Source of the DNA: Trichobilharzia szidati
Lineage: Eukaryota > Platyhelminthes > Trematoda > Strigeidida > Schistosomatidae
Direction: 5' to 3'
Length of the DNA: 64,000 nucleotides
NCBI GenBank assembly: GCA_944472155.2
Contig: OX235277.1
Span: forward strand, 28,344,804 to 28,408,803
How positions within the stretch are numbered: position 1 is the stretch's first letter; each line of letters starts with the position of its first letter. The position numbers were made by a program, and so were the translations under genes. Shown piece after piece: positions 45,531-57,295 of the stretch. The notes beneath the pieces are model-generated. The model was not told the origin of the DNA, searched no databases, and was given only the letters and a program-made list of their open reading frames with translations.

Positions 45531-45694
45531 CTGATTGGATGACCACTACAATGACAAAGAGACACCTGAGCATTTTTCATCCATATGTTAGCTGGATAAA
45601 ACAATCAGGTACTGAAGTGAAGGGAGAACAATAAATTCCCAAAGGATGCAGTACTACACTGATAAGAATCCAACCGACAACATATTTATATGTA

Positions 45695-45981
45695 TGGAGG
45701 ATTTCATCATGAGCTGACATCAGTTAGAGAACCACTGGAAAACCTGGGAGTACCGGACAGCTGTTTCGTCCTAGTTTGGGACTCTTCAGTAGTACGCACC
45801 CACCGGGATTCGAACCCAGGACCTTCTGGTTACAAGGCGAGCTCGTAGACCATTGAGCCACTGGGACCCGATCCAATGGCCCTTGAATTCTAACTTCTGC
45901 CAATTCACGACATAGCGCGACCATTTCGCAATGTCTTCTCCATACAATCAAACAAAATCCCTACCAAACCAATACTTGAAA
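45695..45981. mobile_element. SINE-H with 5' inversion (twin-primed) and target duplication
   Basis: Flanked by atatttatatgta at 45682-45694 and 45982-45994. The 3' tail at the right (caatcaaacaaaatccctac, acttgaa) is plus. All of the rest (ggaggatttcatcatg to catttcgcaatgtcttctcc) is inverted. The break is exactly at cctcca|t. This is the classic product of twin priming. Confidence 0.85.
45750..45795 (-). ncRNA. Hammerhead ribozyme (SINE-H), near intact
   Basis: Core CUGAAGA (allowed N7), stem II GUCC/GGAC, GAAA, CAGCUG, GUC. Stem I has one A-C mismatch next to the core and one G-U. Confidence 0.7.
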
Positions 45982-45994
45982 ATATTTATATGTA

Positions 45995-46589
45995 TTACTT
46001 AAGTTCTGTAGCAACTCAATGCGTTTTTTCCAAATTTCTATTCTAATTTCTTTTGTATGCCTAAATCCCGGTTTAAATGACAATGACCTCCTAAAGTTGA
46101 ACAGTTGGTAATCTCACAATTCATGATAAGGCATATAAAAAATAATAACGCTTAGACACTATAAACAACTAGGAAAACAAGTTGAGTAAATAGAGTGTTA
46201 GACAAAATGAAGGAGACTGAGTAGGCGGTTGAAACATTGAGACGTCGGAAAATTGATGTGAGCAAATAAACCGTTTTTTTGTTATCCTATACTCAGGACA
46301 AGGCTGCAAATCTCAGTAACAGGCGTTTCTTGTTTTGTATTTTTAAGCATATTTGTCTGTGTCATTCTGTTTGTTCTATTTATTTGTTCAAATCCCTGTT
46401 GTCTGTCCTTCTTTTGTTTAGCGAAGAAGAACCTGAGGCTATCTATTTAAACTATTTGTATTTATTATAACTGATGGTGGTAAATATTGTATGATCCCAG
46501 AAATGTTCTCTAATCATTAATATAAGTGATGTAAACTTAATCGAGCTTTTTGCCAAAGGACATTTAATTGGTATGTGTATATAAAACTC
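45995..46589. other. unc-13 intron, unassigned
   Basis: AT-rich, no recognised element. Confidence 0.3.
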
Positions 46590-46800
46590 ATTCCTCACTT
46601 TACGAGTGGAATAAAGGCTTCAAGGCTTTAAAGCTTCTGTACCGGTGCTTTTATTTTTACAGAAGGTGAAGTGCCTAGCCCCACTTCACACCCTCCTTCT
46701 TTTCTGGGCTTCCTACCGCCTAGAGGAGATTTCGGAAGTGTGTCGGTCGGTAGGTGAACTCATGGCTAGCAAGCATTCTACAGTTGAGTCACAAACACCC
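46590..46800 (-). mobile_element. Degenerate SINE-C copy
   Basis: gagtggaataaaggcttcaag is the reverse 3' end and the head remnant is cattctacagttgagtcac. Confidence 0.5.
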
Positions 46801-47104
46801 AAGGGCACTGATGATGTCATTTAAATGTCTAGATTGAAGAAGGTGAGATTTCAACCCGAAATCCACTGATTAGAAGCCGATGAACTACATCTTTAAAGGG
46901 ATATTTGAATTTGTCGCTAAAGCTGAGGTAGATCTTAACAGAACACACAGTCTTTTATTAAATATTCAAAAAGATTAATAATTAATTTCGTCTGTTCGGT
47001 AGAATCTTCAAGAGATTTAAATGATATTAGAAGTTGCATTCCTATTTCGATTGGTAAATTTATATGAGAGTACCAGAGAAGCATCCGTGTCGATATTTAC
47101 AAAC

Positions 47105-47600
47105 TGCATAAGTCAGATTGTTGGTATTAGACGGTTGGAGACAATCGACCACCGGAAGCCTTGCTCGACCTAGGTCTCGTGTTTATTGGCACTCACAAGT
47201 CAGCAAGGCGTATCTGCAGTCACATCGAAGGAACTCATGCCCCTTCTGAGATTCGAACCCGCGTCACTCAATGCTGCTTGTAGTCAGAGACGTTACCACT
47301 GAGGTATTCCGGCTCGCGACTGACCTATAGTAGGACTGAATTGGATATTTTTTTCCTTCATGTTCCCAGTGGAACATAGGGCTTCAAGCTATACGCTCGA
47401 AGTTTCTGTAGCAGTGTTTATTTTACAGGATGGGGTTGCTAGCCTCATGCCCAACCTTTCCTCTTTACCAGCTTTGTTTCTGGCTCAGCGAGGTAAACGA
47501 GTGCGTCGACCGGGGATCGAACCCCGGATCATGTGCATGGTCGGCGAGCGTCCTAACCGCTATACCACCGACGCTTTTTTTTAACTGGACACTATTTACT
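47105..47600 (-). mobile_element. Family G unit with nested SINE-C
   Basis: Family G (minus) runs from ggttggagacaatcgac to gactgaattggatattttttt and resumes at tttttaactggacac. A complete SINE-C (minus, about 47349-47574, ccttcatgttcccagtgg to ccgctataccaccgacgc) is inserted in the T-run, with T-tracts on both sides as duplicated target. Confidence 0.8.
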
Positions 47601-48382
47601 ATAAGCATAGTTCAAAGTTATAATGTTATCGAAAATTTCCGTTTGAAAACCAAAAACATTCAGATCAAAATACATGACCTGCTTAATATCATGTCAAACA
47701 ACAACAAATCCTAGAGGACAACATGATAACATATACGCTTTTGTCTGTATAATTCGGCTCTATGTATTATCACATAGCTGAGGTTACTGGCCAAATTTCT
47801 AGTGGCTCCAACCTATTTAGATCTCTGAATTCAGTGTATCCAGTGACACTGCTGACAGGCAGAGCTTCAAGCAAGCTTGTATCTGGCTAGTAGTCATTGT
47901 CAGGTGACTTGAGTCCGCTCTATCTACTCACATCACTGAGTAGTACATAGCATTTTGCTATACTGAATCGCAATTTAAGAGTTGCAATAAGCGACTTATT
48001 TTCCCATTGCATATTTCCCGTAAATATTAGCATTCCAGTAGTACTGCAATATGCATAAAGGAAAAATTGATTTATGAGTTGCAGAGTTTAGGAGTTGATG
48101 AAAAAAAGGAAAGGAAGAATGAAAATGCTTCATATTTATAGATAGACTTAGTCACGGAATATTTTTTACTTCATTTTGGACTAGACAGAAATGATATATT
48201 ACTTCTCTACTGTCATCGTATACTCGTAGAAAGATCACTTTATTATTATTATTATCATTGCTGCCAGTCATCGAATGGATATGGGGATTATCGTTCTGAG
48301 TTTTGTGCATGCCTGAGAAACTGGTGAAATGGATTATTTCTTACTCAGTGTTAGTATTATTCAACTAAAACTTTTTTTCACT
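47601..48382. other. unc-13 intron, nothing recognised
   Basis: No recognised feature beyond a short ttattattatt run at 48240. Confidence 0.3.
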
Positions 48383-48575
48383 GCGTCGGTGGCACAGTGG
48401 CTAGGACTTTCGTCAACCATGCAAATGGTCCTGGGTTCGATCCCCTACTGATGCACACCTGCTATCAATGGTTGGCCTGCAAATTTAAGCTATTAATATC
48501 ACATGTTGAAAATTCTATACGTGTACAAAAAAATACGGTGTGGAATCAAGCTATAATAAAAAAAGAGATATCCTT
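48383..48575 (+). mobile_element. SINE-C' copy
   Basis: Head gcgtcggtggcacagtggct and ctgggttcgatcccc, then the alternative tail acatgttgaaaattctatac, atcaagctataataaaaaaa. Partner of 45035-45225. Confidence 0.7.
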
Positions 48576-48989
48576 TCGAGAATTACTGAGAATCAGTGAA
48601 TCCTGGCCAAGAACTATTCACTAGAGATCACGCTTAACGGCACCAGGAATTAAATCTGGCAGCCTCACATTACCAGCTGTAAACTACATAGAGATTAATG
48701 AAAAACCCCACAAAAGTGTAGTGATTATTGACTGATGTGGTGATAGATTCCATAAACAACCGCAAAGCTACTGTAGAAAATGTTGCCATGTGGAATGACA
48801 ACAACAGATTTCAGCAGCCAGTATATATATATATATGCATATATATACAGGCTATGTAATGAAAGGGAAATGAAACCTTCAAGGAGCTGGAAGGCTGAAT
48901 GTCTAACTGGAAGTTGAGGATAGGACTGTCGGTAACTCTCCTCATATAGTTTAAGGTGAACACTGATCTTTCTGTCTATCTATCTGTTT
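48576..48989. other. unc-13 intron with AT run
   Basis: (AT)n near 48823-48847; nothing else recognised. Confidence 0.35.
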
Positions 48990-50365
48990 TCGATATAGAA
49001 CTTTGCACCGATGTGCAGCAGTTCAAGTTGCCAAACTCTATGTAGCACACAAAGCAAGAGAAGAAAGTAGAAGAAATGCATAACAGAGACAGTAGACAGG
49101 GATATGGGACAAAGGAATAGCGATAACGAAGAACAGTATAGTTTCATTGGAAATCATAAGTCACAAGGAGTGGATGCATCTGCGCCAACCACTGACAACG
49201 ATTTTGAGCCATATCACCAATTGTCTCCAGCCACCATTGATTTTTATCGTACCGAGGACCCCAACCAGCAAGTCTACACCTTCCTACGTGGCTGGCTGAC
49301 TTGAACTAATTGTTGTGGAATTCATTGACTGGTGAAGCCATGTTTTGGTTTGACCGCCGCTAGCTCTTTTCCAGCCTGAGCCTATGTCAGCTAACATTGC
49401 CCGTCGAGGAAGGCGATGACTAAGCATACGTAACACACGTCCTAAGCATCTCAGTCGATATAATTTCAAAGCCTCATCGATTGATTTCCCCTCCTTACCT
49501 GCCACTCGACGCCTAACCTCAATATTGCTCCCCTTATTATACCACTTGGCACGGGAGAGAGAACGCAGGCACCTATGATCAAAGGCAGCTAATCTTTTAA
49601 TGTCTTCCACTCAGAATAGCCATGTCTCGCTCACAGCCATAAAGGAGGACGGATGAGCAGTACACACGCCCTTTGGTCGATAGTCGGATGTCACGTCTAC
49701 GCCAGAGACGGCGTAAACTAGCATATATGAAACTAGCCCTCTGTATCCGTAGAGTAGAGTGCCTTGATCAGTGCAATGTATTTTCTCGGCATTCCCTTAA
49801 CAGACAAACATTGCCATAGCCTCTCGGTCGACAGAATCGAATGCCGCCTTTAGGTCAAGAAATATAACGATTGTTGGACGCTGGTAAGAATGCCTATGTT
49901 CTAGAATCTGTCGCAGGGTGAAGATATGATCAGTACACCCCATTCCTGGTCTAAAACCTGCCTTGCTCTCTCATCTTTTTGCCTCTCGAGCACCATTTAG
50001 CCTACGCAATATTATTGAGCCTAGGACTTTAGATACTATATTAGTCACAGTAAGACTTGTCTCCCTTTTAGTATATGGGGATAGTCAGTGACTAACACCA
50101 ACCCGATGGGAATTCCTCTGATTCCCAGACGCTACCTAGTACCTCAGTTAACACAGTGAGTAAACTGTCTCCACCGTACTTAAATACCTCTGGAGTCATT
50201 CCATCAGGTCCTCCTACTTTGCCTCGTTTCAATGCAGTAACAGCTCCAGTAACCTCAGTTAGGGACGGAGGACCTGTGTTTATATCCCAATTCAGTAAGG
50301 TGTTGGATGTTTGGTAATTTGAGTGTGGCTGTAGGCCAGTTAAACTGCTCCTCAAAGTGTTCTTT
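48990..50365 (-). pseudogene. CR1-like LINE fragment with internal deletions
   Basis: Minus-strand order: ITALKRGKVGGPDGMTPEVF-like start of RT (50092-50355), GFRPGMGCTDHIFTLRQIL and FLDLKAAFDSVDRE (RT motif A, about 49830), then a jump past motifs B-C to EDIKRLAAFDHRCLRSLSR and LYRLRCLGRVLRM (49284-49610), ending DIGSGWKRASGGQTKT. The catalytic YADD block is deleted. Same family as 22262-23215. Confidence 0.8.
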
Positions 50366-50812
50366 CCAGGTGAACACTGATGCCGATTACACCATTTTTA
50401 TTTGCGTATTCTTATCTTTGATCAGAATTATGGACTATTTGAAGGAATGACATAAATTCATAAGTTCACTCAGTACTGATTAAAACTCACATAGCTATAG
50501 ATCACATATACTTAACAAATGCCTTACTTTGTCATTGCTGTTCGTGACAAGTTCAAGTTTTCTATTTTTTTTATGTTAAATTTTATATTTCTACTTTTAT
50601 CTTCTTCTTGGCAGTCTTATTATTTTCTGCTCAAAGAATTCAATAAGTGTTTGAAAATAACATTTAATGCCTCTATATCCGCATGTACACACATCATATT
50701 TTTCGTATTTAACAAGGAATTCACTTCTGAATCTTTAAGCTTGCCTTGAACATTCTTTTTCTCTCAATTCCCCTCCTCATACATCTTTTTTTGTTATTGT
50801 TTGTTTCTTTAG
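50366..50812 (+). other. unc-13: unc-13 intron end
   Basis: AT-rich, ending in a long pyrimidine tract and acceptor tttctttag at 50812. Confidence 0.45.
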
Positions 50813-50893
50813 AGCATATTTTGTCATCTGTGTAAAGAAAATGAACCAGTGTTTCTGCCTGACCGCACAACTGTGCCACAGTCTCAGAACAGT
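50813..50893 (+). CDS. unc-13: unc-13 exon, post-C2B segment
   Basis: 27 codons, SIFCHLCKENEPVFLPDR then TTVPQSQNS, phase 0 at both ends, with acceptor tttag and donor gtaagt (50894). The frame joins cleanly to TALHG of the previous exon. In vertebrate Munc13 the matching stretch is HENLFHFV to IPDAKGDDAWK; here the second half (TTVPQSQNS) is not conserved. The MUN-domain exons that should follow are not visible and probably lie beyond 64000. This exon rests on frame and splice sites plus weak similarity. Confidence 0.78.
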
Positions 50894-51089
50894 GTAAGTT
50901 AACACATTAGTCTTAAATATCTATTGCATGTTCTGCCGCATAACTTATACCTCAAATTTTTGTTTTATGTCATTCCTATAAATGTATTGGGAAGTTTGAA
51001 TTAACCTCGAAAATCTGAATTTCACTAACTCAGCAATAAGAATGTGTCATTTTCTGTGAAATTATACAAAAAGAATACTTATTGGTATA

Positions 51090-51440
51090 TATAATTTGAG
51101 CACTGTAGTAGAGTATAATTACATACTAGAAAAATTGTATTTGATACAGTTTTCTATATGGTTGGTGTTTAGAGAACATTTTCCTGCTCATAATCATATA
51201 AAGATATTGGCATAATATTTTTCATATTCTGATAATATACGTCCATTACTTTGTACCCTTCCATTTTATTGGTAACAAACATTTTAAAAGATCTCTGGAA
51301 CTGGTTTTGAGTCATTTCTACTGCAGGTGTTTGATTTGAATTTGATGAACAAGGATGCAGTGATCAATCTCTCCATCCACCTAACTATATTACTTTTTAG
51401 AAATGTAACTCTGTCCCACTCTGTTATCCGACTGGATGTT
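51090..51440 (-). pseudogene. PLE-D remnant
   Basis: gcactgtagtagagtataatt and ctgctcataatcatataaag at the end, ggatgcagtgatcaatctctc in the tail region. Same layout as 19080-19440. Confidence 0.45.
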
Positions 51441-51777
51441 AGTTCACTATTGTACTGTTTGATTTTTCCTGTATGTTAATTATCTATCTTAAGTGTTGAT
51501 CACTAGCTGAAAGCCTATCTTTTGATAACCTAATTGACCTCAATCTCCCGGTCTGACATGTATACTTTAGCTCACAGCCAATACACGGAATCCTGTAGAT
51601 TAAGTTATTTTGACTAACTTGGTAACTATGGTCCTTCAGCCTGCAGAACTCGTCCCTGGATATGTTCCCTCAAACCCAGAAAAACTCGGTTATCTCATTC
51701 TATGAGAAACAAAATCTGAAAGACTTTATATCGGCACTCTGATATGATTAAACTTAAACGCTAAACAAATAAACGAT

Positions 51778-52270
51778 ATTCAAGTGATGGTTTGTAGGGA
51801 TTTGATTGATTGGTTACAGGATTTCATCATGAGCTGACATCTGATAGACAATCACTGGAAAACCAACACCATGTACTGGACAACTGTTTCGTCAACCTAG
51901 TTTGGCACTAACTCTCCGGTAGTACGCACCCACCCTACTGTCAGGGTTCGAATCCACTACCTTCTATTTACAAGGTAAGCGAACTCGTACACCATTAGGC
52001 CATTGAAAACAAACATCCAAACCATTGTGATGCTCACTAGTGACTGGCCCTATTCAGGGGGGTAGTCAGTTACCTGGGCTTCCAGTGGGAAATCGTGACC
52101 ATTTTGGCACAGCAGGTCGCGTGTGAGGGCAAATACTCTCCACCAATGACATTGGTTAATGCCAGTCACTCTATATCGTGAATTGGCAGAAGATTGAATT
52201 CTTGGGCTGGCTAATGGATCGGATCCGGTCCCATTGGCTTAATGGTCAACGAGTTCGCTGGCCTTGCAAA
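51778..52270. mobile_element. SINE-H inverted pair (diverged subfamily)
   Basis: Minus copy 51778-52005 (ttcaagtgatggtttg to the head), then a plus leader and head from about 52024 (gtgatgctcactagtgactg to cttaatggtcaacgag). Hammerhead remnants only. Confidence 0.65.
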
Positions 52271-52739
52271 TGGGAGATAATAATAATAATTTTTGTTTTA
52301 TTCCGAAAACGGTATTAATGATACAGGAAGGAATTTTCGGCATTCAGTACAATATCGCATCTAATTTACTCAAAACTACAAAAAATAAACATTATATAAT
52401 AATAATAATAACAAAACGTTATTATAGCAGCTATGTAGCAAATTACAGTATCCGATAAGGAGAAAAATATGCATAAAGTATAAAATTATAGTGATAATAG
52501 TAATAACAACTGAAATAAAACAGCTAAGTTATAATTAAACGATAGAAAGGGTGACACCATAAAATTACAGAAAGATGAACGATGAAAGGGTCGATTCACT
52601 TTGCTAATCACATAGTAACTTCTTATATGTTTCACGTCTAACAGTGTCTCCATCACATAAAATACCGGCTAAATACGGTATTGTAGAATTTTTGTACTTA
52701 GTGGTTCGAGCATATAACTCCTTATATTGATCTTGAGTT
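52271..52739. other. AT-rich intron segment with AAT runs
   Basis: Several short aataat runs; no gene. Confidence 0.35.
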
Positions 52740-52890
52740 CAAACTCTGTCAGTGGGGTGGGTTCGTACTGCCGAAGAGACAGTGGAAAACTGGGCTGACG
52801 AAAGAGCTGTTCAGTTCACCCTGTTGGTTTTCCAATGTTTGTCTAGCCGATGTCAGTTCATGTTTAAATCTTAAAATCAAATCAACAATA
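52740..52890 (+). mobile_element. SINE-H 3' fragment
   Basis: gtcagtggggtgggttcgtactgccgaagag to ccgatgtcagttcatg. Same subfamily as the pair at 51778-52270 and possibly separated from it by a later insertion. Confidence 0.55.
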
Positions 52891-53449
52891 CCATTTTCAT
52901 CATGTTTGTGTTTTTTCAAATAAAAGTATTCAATGACCAAAAAATCAGTCCCTTAGTGTCTTCAACAACAAATAAGCAAAGTTAGAATCTTTCAAAGATT
53001 ATGAATATTTTGAAGATTCTGCATACATCCACACTATTGATGAGTTGCAAAAAGTGCGACATACAGATCTGAGTCTGTCTGATAAATCATCATTCCCCTC
53101 CACTGAATACTACGTAAATATTTATGCAACCGAAAGCTAAATTATGTCTGTTGAACGAAAGATTAACGCTTGCAATAAGAGTAATAGGACAATCGGTTTC
53201 AAAAAATGAACATAATAAAAGATCATGTAAGTGAAGTGAAGAAGTTGTATAAAAACGACAAAATTTATAAATATTACTGTTCTATTGCATATTTTATGTC
53301 AAGTAAATTAGTAAGGAATCATACTCCATAATAGTACAAACATTCTATACTTGAATTATTCATGAAACCATGGTAAGACTCCTAATGGTAACGTTTATTT
53401 GATATAACGTACAGTGACACAGTCTTAATAAATAGATTATGGCGTTTTA
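52891..53449. other. unc-13 intron, nothing recognised
   Basis: AT-rich; no recognised element. Confidence 0.3.
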
Positions 53450-53790
53450 TTTGGTTGGAGAATTTCATCATGAGCTGATATCAGTTGGAGAACCATTGGA
53501 AAACCTGCAGGGAGTACTGAACAGCCAGTTGTTTCGCCCGAGTCCCTTGAAACCCTTCATCAGTACGCACCCACCACGGGGGTTCCAACACAGGACCTTC
53601 TGGTCACAAGGCGAGCTAGCTCTTAGACCATTAAGCCACTGGCACCCGACCCGATCCAATGGTCCATGAATTATAACTTCTGCTAATTCATGACATAGCG
53701 CTACCACTTTGCAATATCTTCTTCGATGAGTTACTGCCTCACCTTCAACCTGCTACACACTACTGGTCACGGCTTCCCACTAGATGACGA
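53450..53790 (-). mobile_element. SINE-H copy with leader
   Basis: ggttggagaatttcatcatgagctg to the head (accattaagccactggcac) and leader (aattcatgacatagcgc). Hammerhead scrambled by insertion. Confidence 0.72.
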
Positions 53791-53859
53791 TTTAAGCACC
53801 ATTTATTGTTAATATTCAGACAACTTTACAACGTGCTTAAGTCCCTACTGTTATTTAAT

Positions 53860-54010
53860 ACAATTTTCTATCTACCTAGAATTGGTGTTGCAACATCTTC
53901 ATCTTAGATGTTGCGTTTTGACTAGAATCAGTGATTAATCTATCTCTCCACTTAAATTTATTACTTCTTATTACTTTAAGCCTATCTCATCCCATTAAGT
54001 GATGATTATG
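53860..54010 (-). repeat. PLE-D fragment
   Basis: gactagaatcagtgattaatc and ttattacttcttatt match 19365-19420. Confidence 0.4.
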
Positions 54011-54784
54011 CAAGCGAATGAATGGCAATGTTACAGCTGTATTCAAGATCATTTAACTCTAGTTAAATTTCTGTATTTCAACTATCTCACTGACTTAAAC
54101 CTGCTTGTTTGACCACTGTAACTGATCCCAAAGTTATTACATAGTATTTGCTTAAATGTGTTTGTCTAATCCCTAAGCCCATACAGCTCATCTTTGAGTC
54201 ATTTGGTTGGCCTTAAATGCCTCCAGAATCCCTGAAACTTTGTTTATCAAGCCAACACCGTATACTTTAAATACTTTAAATCCCATACACATAGAAAACT
54301 GCATTGCGGAACAAGCGGAACTAAATTACCGACATCAAGCAAGTTAAGAAGTCGTGTTAAGGCACTGATATGATCATAAGCATGTCAATATCACTAATAT
54401 ATATTGTTTGATGTCAAAATAAAAGCATTTAATATAAAGTTATACTGTGCCATAGTGTTCAAATTCCATTTTTATCTTGATAATAAAATTCATTTCATAT
54501 CACCTTGGGAATATATGACAAAACTGCAAAAAGCAGAAACACTAACAGATTTCATAAATTTCACCTTGAATTCCCCCCGACTGACAGACATACTCCTAAA
54601 TCTTGTCTAGTTGACTAGTTGATAGTAATCCGAGAAAATAAAGAAGACTGAGTGTGAGTTAAAGAAAGTAATATGATAGGCAATGCAATCTGTTTGTTTA
54701 CCAGTCTTTTACACTAACGAAATTCCCTACTTAGTTTTGTCAGCTTAATGTTCTAAATACTAGTAGCAACGACAGTCATTAATG
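54011..54784. other. unc-13 intron, nothing recognised
   Basis: No recognised feature. Confidence 0.3.
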
Positions 54785-57295
54785 AAAAAAGAAGACGTAG
54801 CTCAGCGAAGAGCCTTTTTTCAGCGAATTCATTTTCTTAGCTGTAAAATCGCAAATATACATGTGTTATTTTGTATGCGTGTGTCATCAAAAATCAACAA
54901 AGTTGTTACCACGATAGTAGTTTTGTTTGAGTAATTCTCTTTTGTATGCACAGCTTCGGTTTTTCTATGTGAATGGTGAGAGCTTCAGCGATACAAAGAA
55001 GACGAAACTGTATTGCCTTTGGCAGATTATTCTTGACTTTGTAGATTACTGTGAAACACGAGGCGTTTGTTGAGATGGAATGATCAGTGTTAACCAGGTG
55101 TTCAATTATCGCACTCCTTATTGTACCATCACTGCCTTTTCGCAACCATGCTGGATAGTGTTCTTGAATCCTCTTAGAAACGGTGCACGTCGAACAACCA
55201 ATGTACCTGGCTCCACAGCAGCAGGTGAACTTATATATGTGCACACAGAAAGGGTCAGATGCGGGATCTTGTCCTTGAGGCTTCTGCAGATCAATGGGCC
55301 ACTGAAGAACACTATTCTTAGCGTTGCTGCAAAGAATGTTCTTCTCAGAGATGATGTGATCCTTCTCTTTAGAATATCGCTTGCTAAATCTCCCTTGAAA
55401 TTCAAATTCATATAGAGTTTCTTTTGAGGCGCAATAAAAGTTTCGTTTCTCCGAATTCTTGGTTTGATATTTTTGTCGATGAATCTTATTGGGTATCTAT
55501 TTTGGATGAAAATTTCTCCTAGAGTATCTAATTCTGTTTCCAGAGCGTCGCGACTGCAGATGCGTCGGATGCGGGTGGCAAGGGATTTAATTAAATTCCG
55601 CTTTTGTTGAATAGGTACCCAGCTATAGAAGCTTGTTAGTTGACCATTCCAAGTGAATTTTCTATGGATCGATCTTCTTAGACTCCCATCAGTTCTTCTT
55701 GTTAGTTCCACATCAAGAAACGGAATTTTCGACTCGTTTTCCATTTCAAGAGTGAATTTTATTTCCGGATGGCAACAGTTAAATGTCTTCAGCAGTAGAT
55801 TCGGGTCATTGTTGTTGTCACAAATAATAAATATGTCGTCTACGTATCTTTTATACAGTCATGAATTGTCAATGCTTGGCTTTAGTGGACCTTTCTCGAG
55901 GCTTGCCACGAAGCAATCTGATAGTAGTGGACCCAACGGAGATTCCATTACAATACCATCTTTTTGTCTGTAGATGGTGTCGTTGAATGTGAACTGGAGG
56001 TTCAGAGTGCATCTCAGTAGTAATTCCTTCAAATATGTTGTTGGTATTCCAATAATGAGATGGTTATCATCTATATGTTTGCATATGAAGCAGACTGTTT
56101 CCGCGAGTGGAACATTGGTGAAAAGTGACTCAATGTCAAAGGACAGCATAATTTTGTTAGATACATTCATGTCTTGTATGCAGTCGATGAATTGGAAGGT
56201 GTCACGGAGCGAGTGCGTACATAATTGTTTCCTTACAGGTTCCAGAATATCTGCTAGCTATTTTGCAATAGAGTGGTAAGGGGAACCTGACATATCCAGA
56301 ATTGGACGAAGTGGGAGACCAACCTTGTGTAGCTTTGGTAGACCGTAAAGTCTTGATATTATTGAACCTGTTGGTCGGATCCGGTCATAGATATCCTCAC
56401 TGATTAGTTGACTGGCCTTCATTCTCTTCAAGACGTCCGTGAGTTGCTTCTCAATCTGTTCCGTTTTGTTTCTTTCATTGGAAGGTTGAGAAAATTCATC
56501 TTCATTCGACAGTATATCGTTCATTTTCTCGACGTAGTCTTTTCGATTCAGAAACATTACACCGGCACCTTTGTCGGAGCGAGTTATTGTTATCTTTCAG
56601 ATGTTTTAATTCTTCTCGGTGCCGCTTTGTTAGGTGGTTGCAGACTTTTGATTTGGTATTCAAGTATTAGTGGCAGCAGTGCATGATTGTTGACTTGAAT
56701 CTCTGTAAGTCGTCCACAGAATTTGGAATGAGATCGCTCGTTTGGCTGATTAGATTTTCAAACTGGACCTGGGTACGAAGTTTGTTGGCGTTGAAACTGA
56801 TATCGCAGAATTTTGGGCCTAGAGATAGGAATTCCAGTTGCACGTCGGTTAAAGGTACTGAGGAATAATTGAACACAAATTTTGTGGGCTCGCCAAGAAA
56901 TTTGCCATGAGGTTTCATCTGCTTAAGGCTGTTGTTGAGCTTTGTTACTGCAGACTGCGAACGTTTATTTGCAACAAAGTTGATATATTCGGCGAATCTT
57001 TGACATTCGCGCGGAGTCAATCCGTATAGGACAGTCATCACAACACAATAATACAGGCACGCGGGGATAGAAGTACAAAAGAGAGACCCTTTGACGAGAG
57101 AACTTTCACTGTCTCAATTCTACAAATAAAAAGTTTAAGCGCCATTCCATATATGTAGGTTTAAAATGATTTTGAAAGACACTAATTTCACATTGATAAG
57201 TTAGAAGAGTTAACAACCAGTAAATAGGGTCCAGCCATCATAAGGGGGAAATGCAAACATTGCGGAAGTGTGAATAAAGGTAGTAGTTTAAAAGG
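54785..57295 (-). mobile_element. PLE-B, near full length
   Basis: The most complete PLE: 5' region 57042-57295, ORF from about 57041 to 54906, 3' hairpin block 54798-54845. The 5' region is also found alone at 15899-16125. No target duplication was recognised. Confidence 0.85.
54906..57041 (-). pseudogene. PLE-B protein: N-terminal domain, RT and GIY-YIG nuclease
   Basis: Order on the minus strand: TVLYGLTPRECQRFAEYINF (N-terminal region), TITRSDKGAGVMFLNR (finger), RLYGLPKLHK, SFDIESLFTNVP (RT motif A), DGIVMESPLGPLLSD (motif B), YVDDIFIICD (motif C with both catalytic Asp), the RTFFAATLRI thumb, then IYKFTCCCGARYIGCST and SKRIQEHYPAW (GIY-YIG with the Arg helix). Lesions: TAG after YHSIAK (near 56258), TGA before LYKRYVDD (near 55859), frameshifts near 56600 and 55200. 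PLE proteins normally combine these domains in one ORF of this size, so this copy needed only a few hits to die. Confidence 0.88.
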
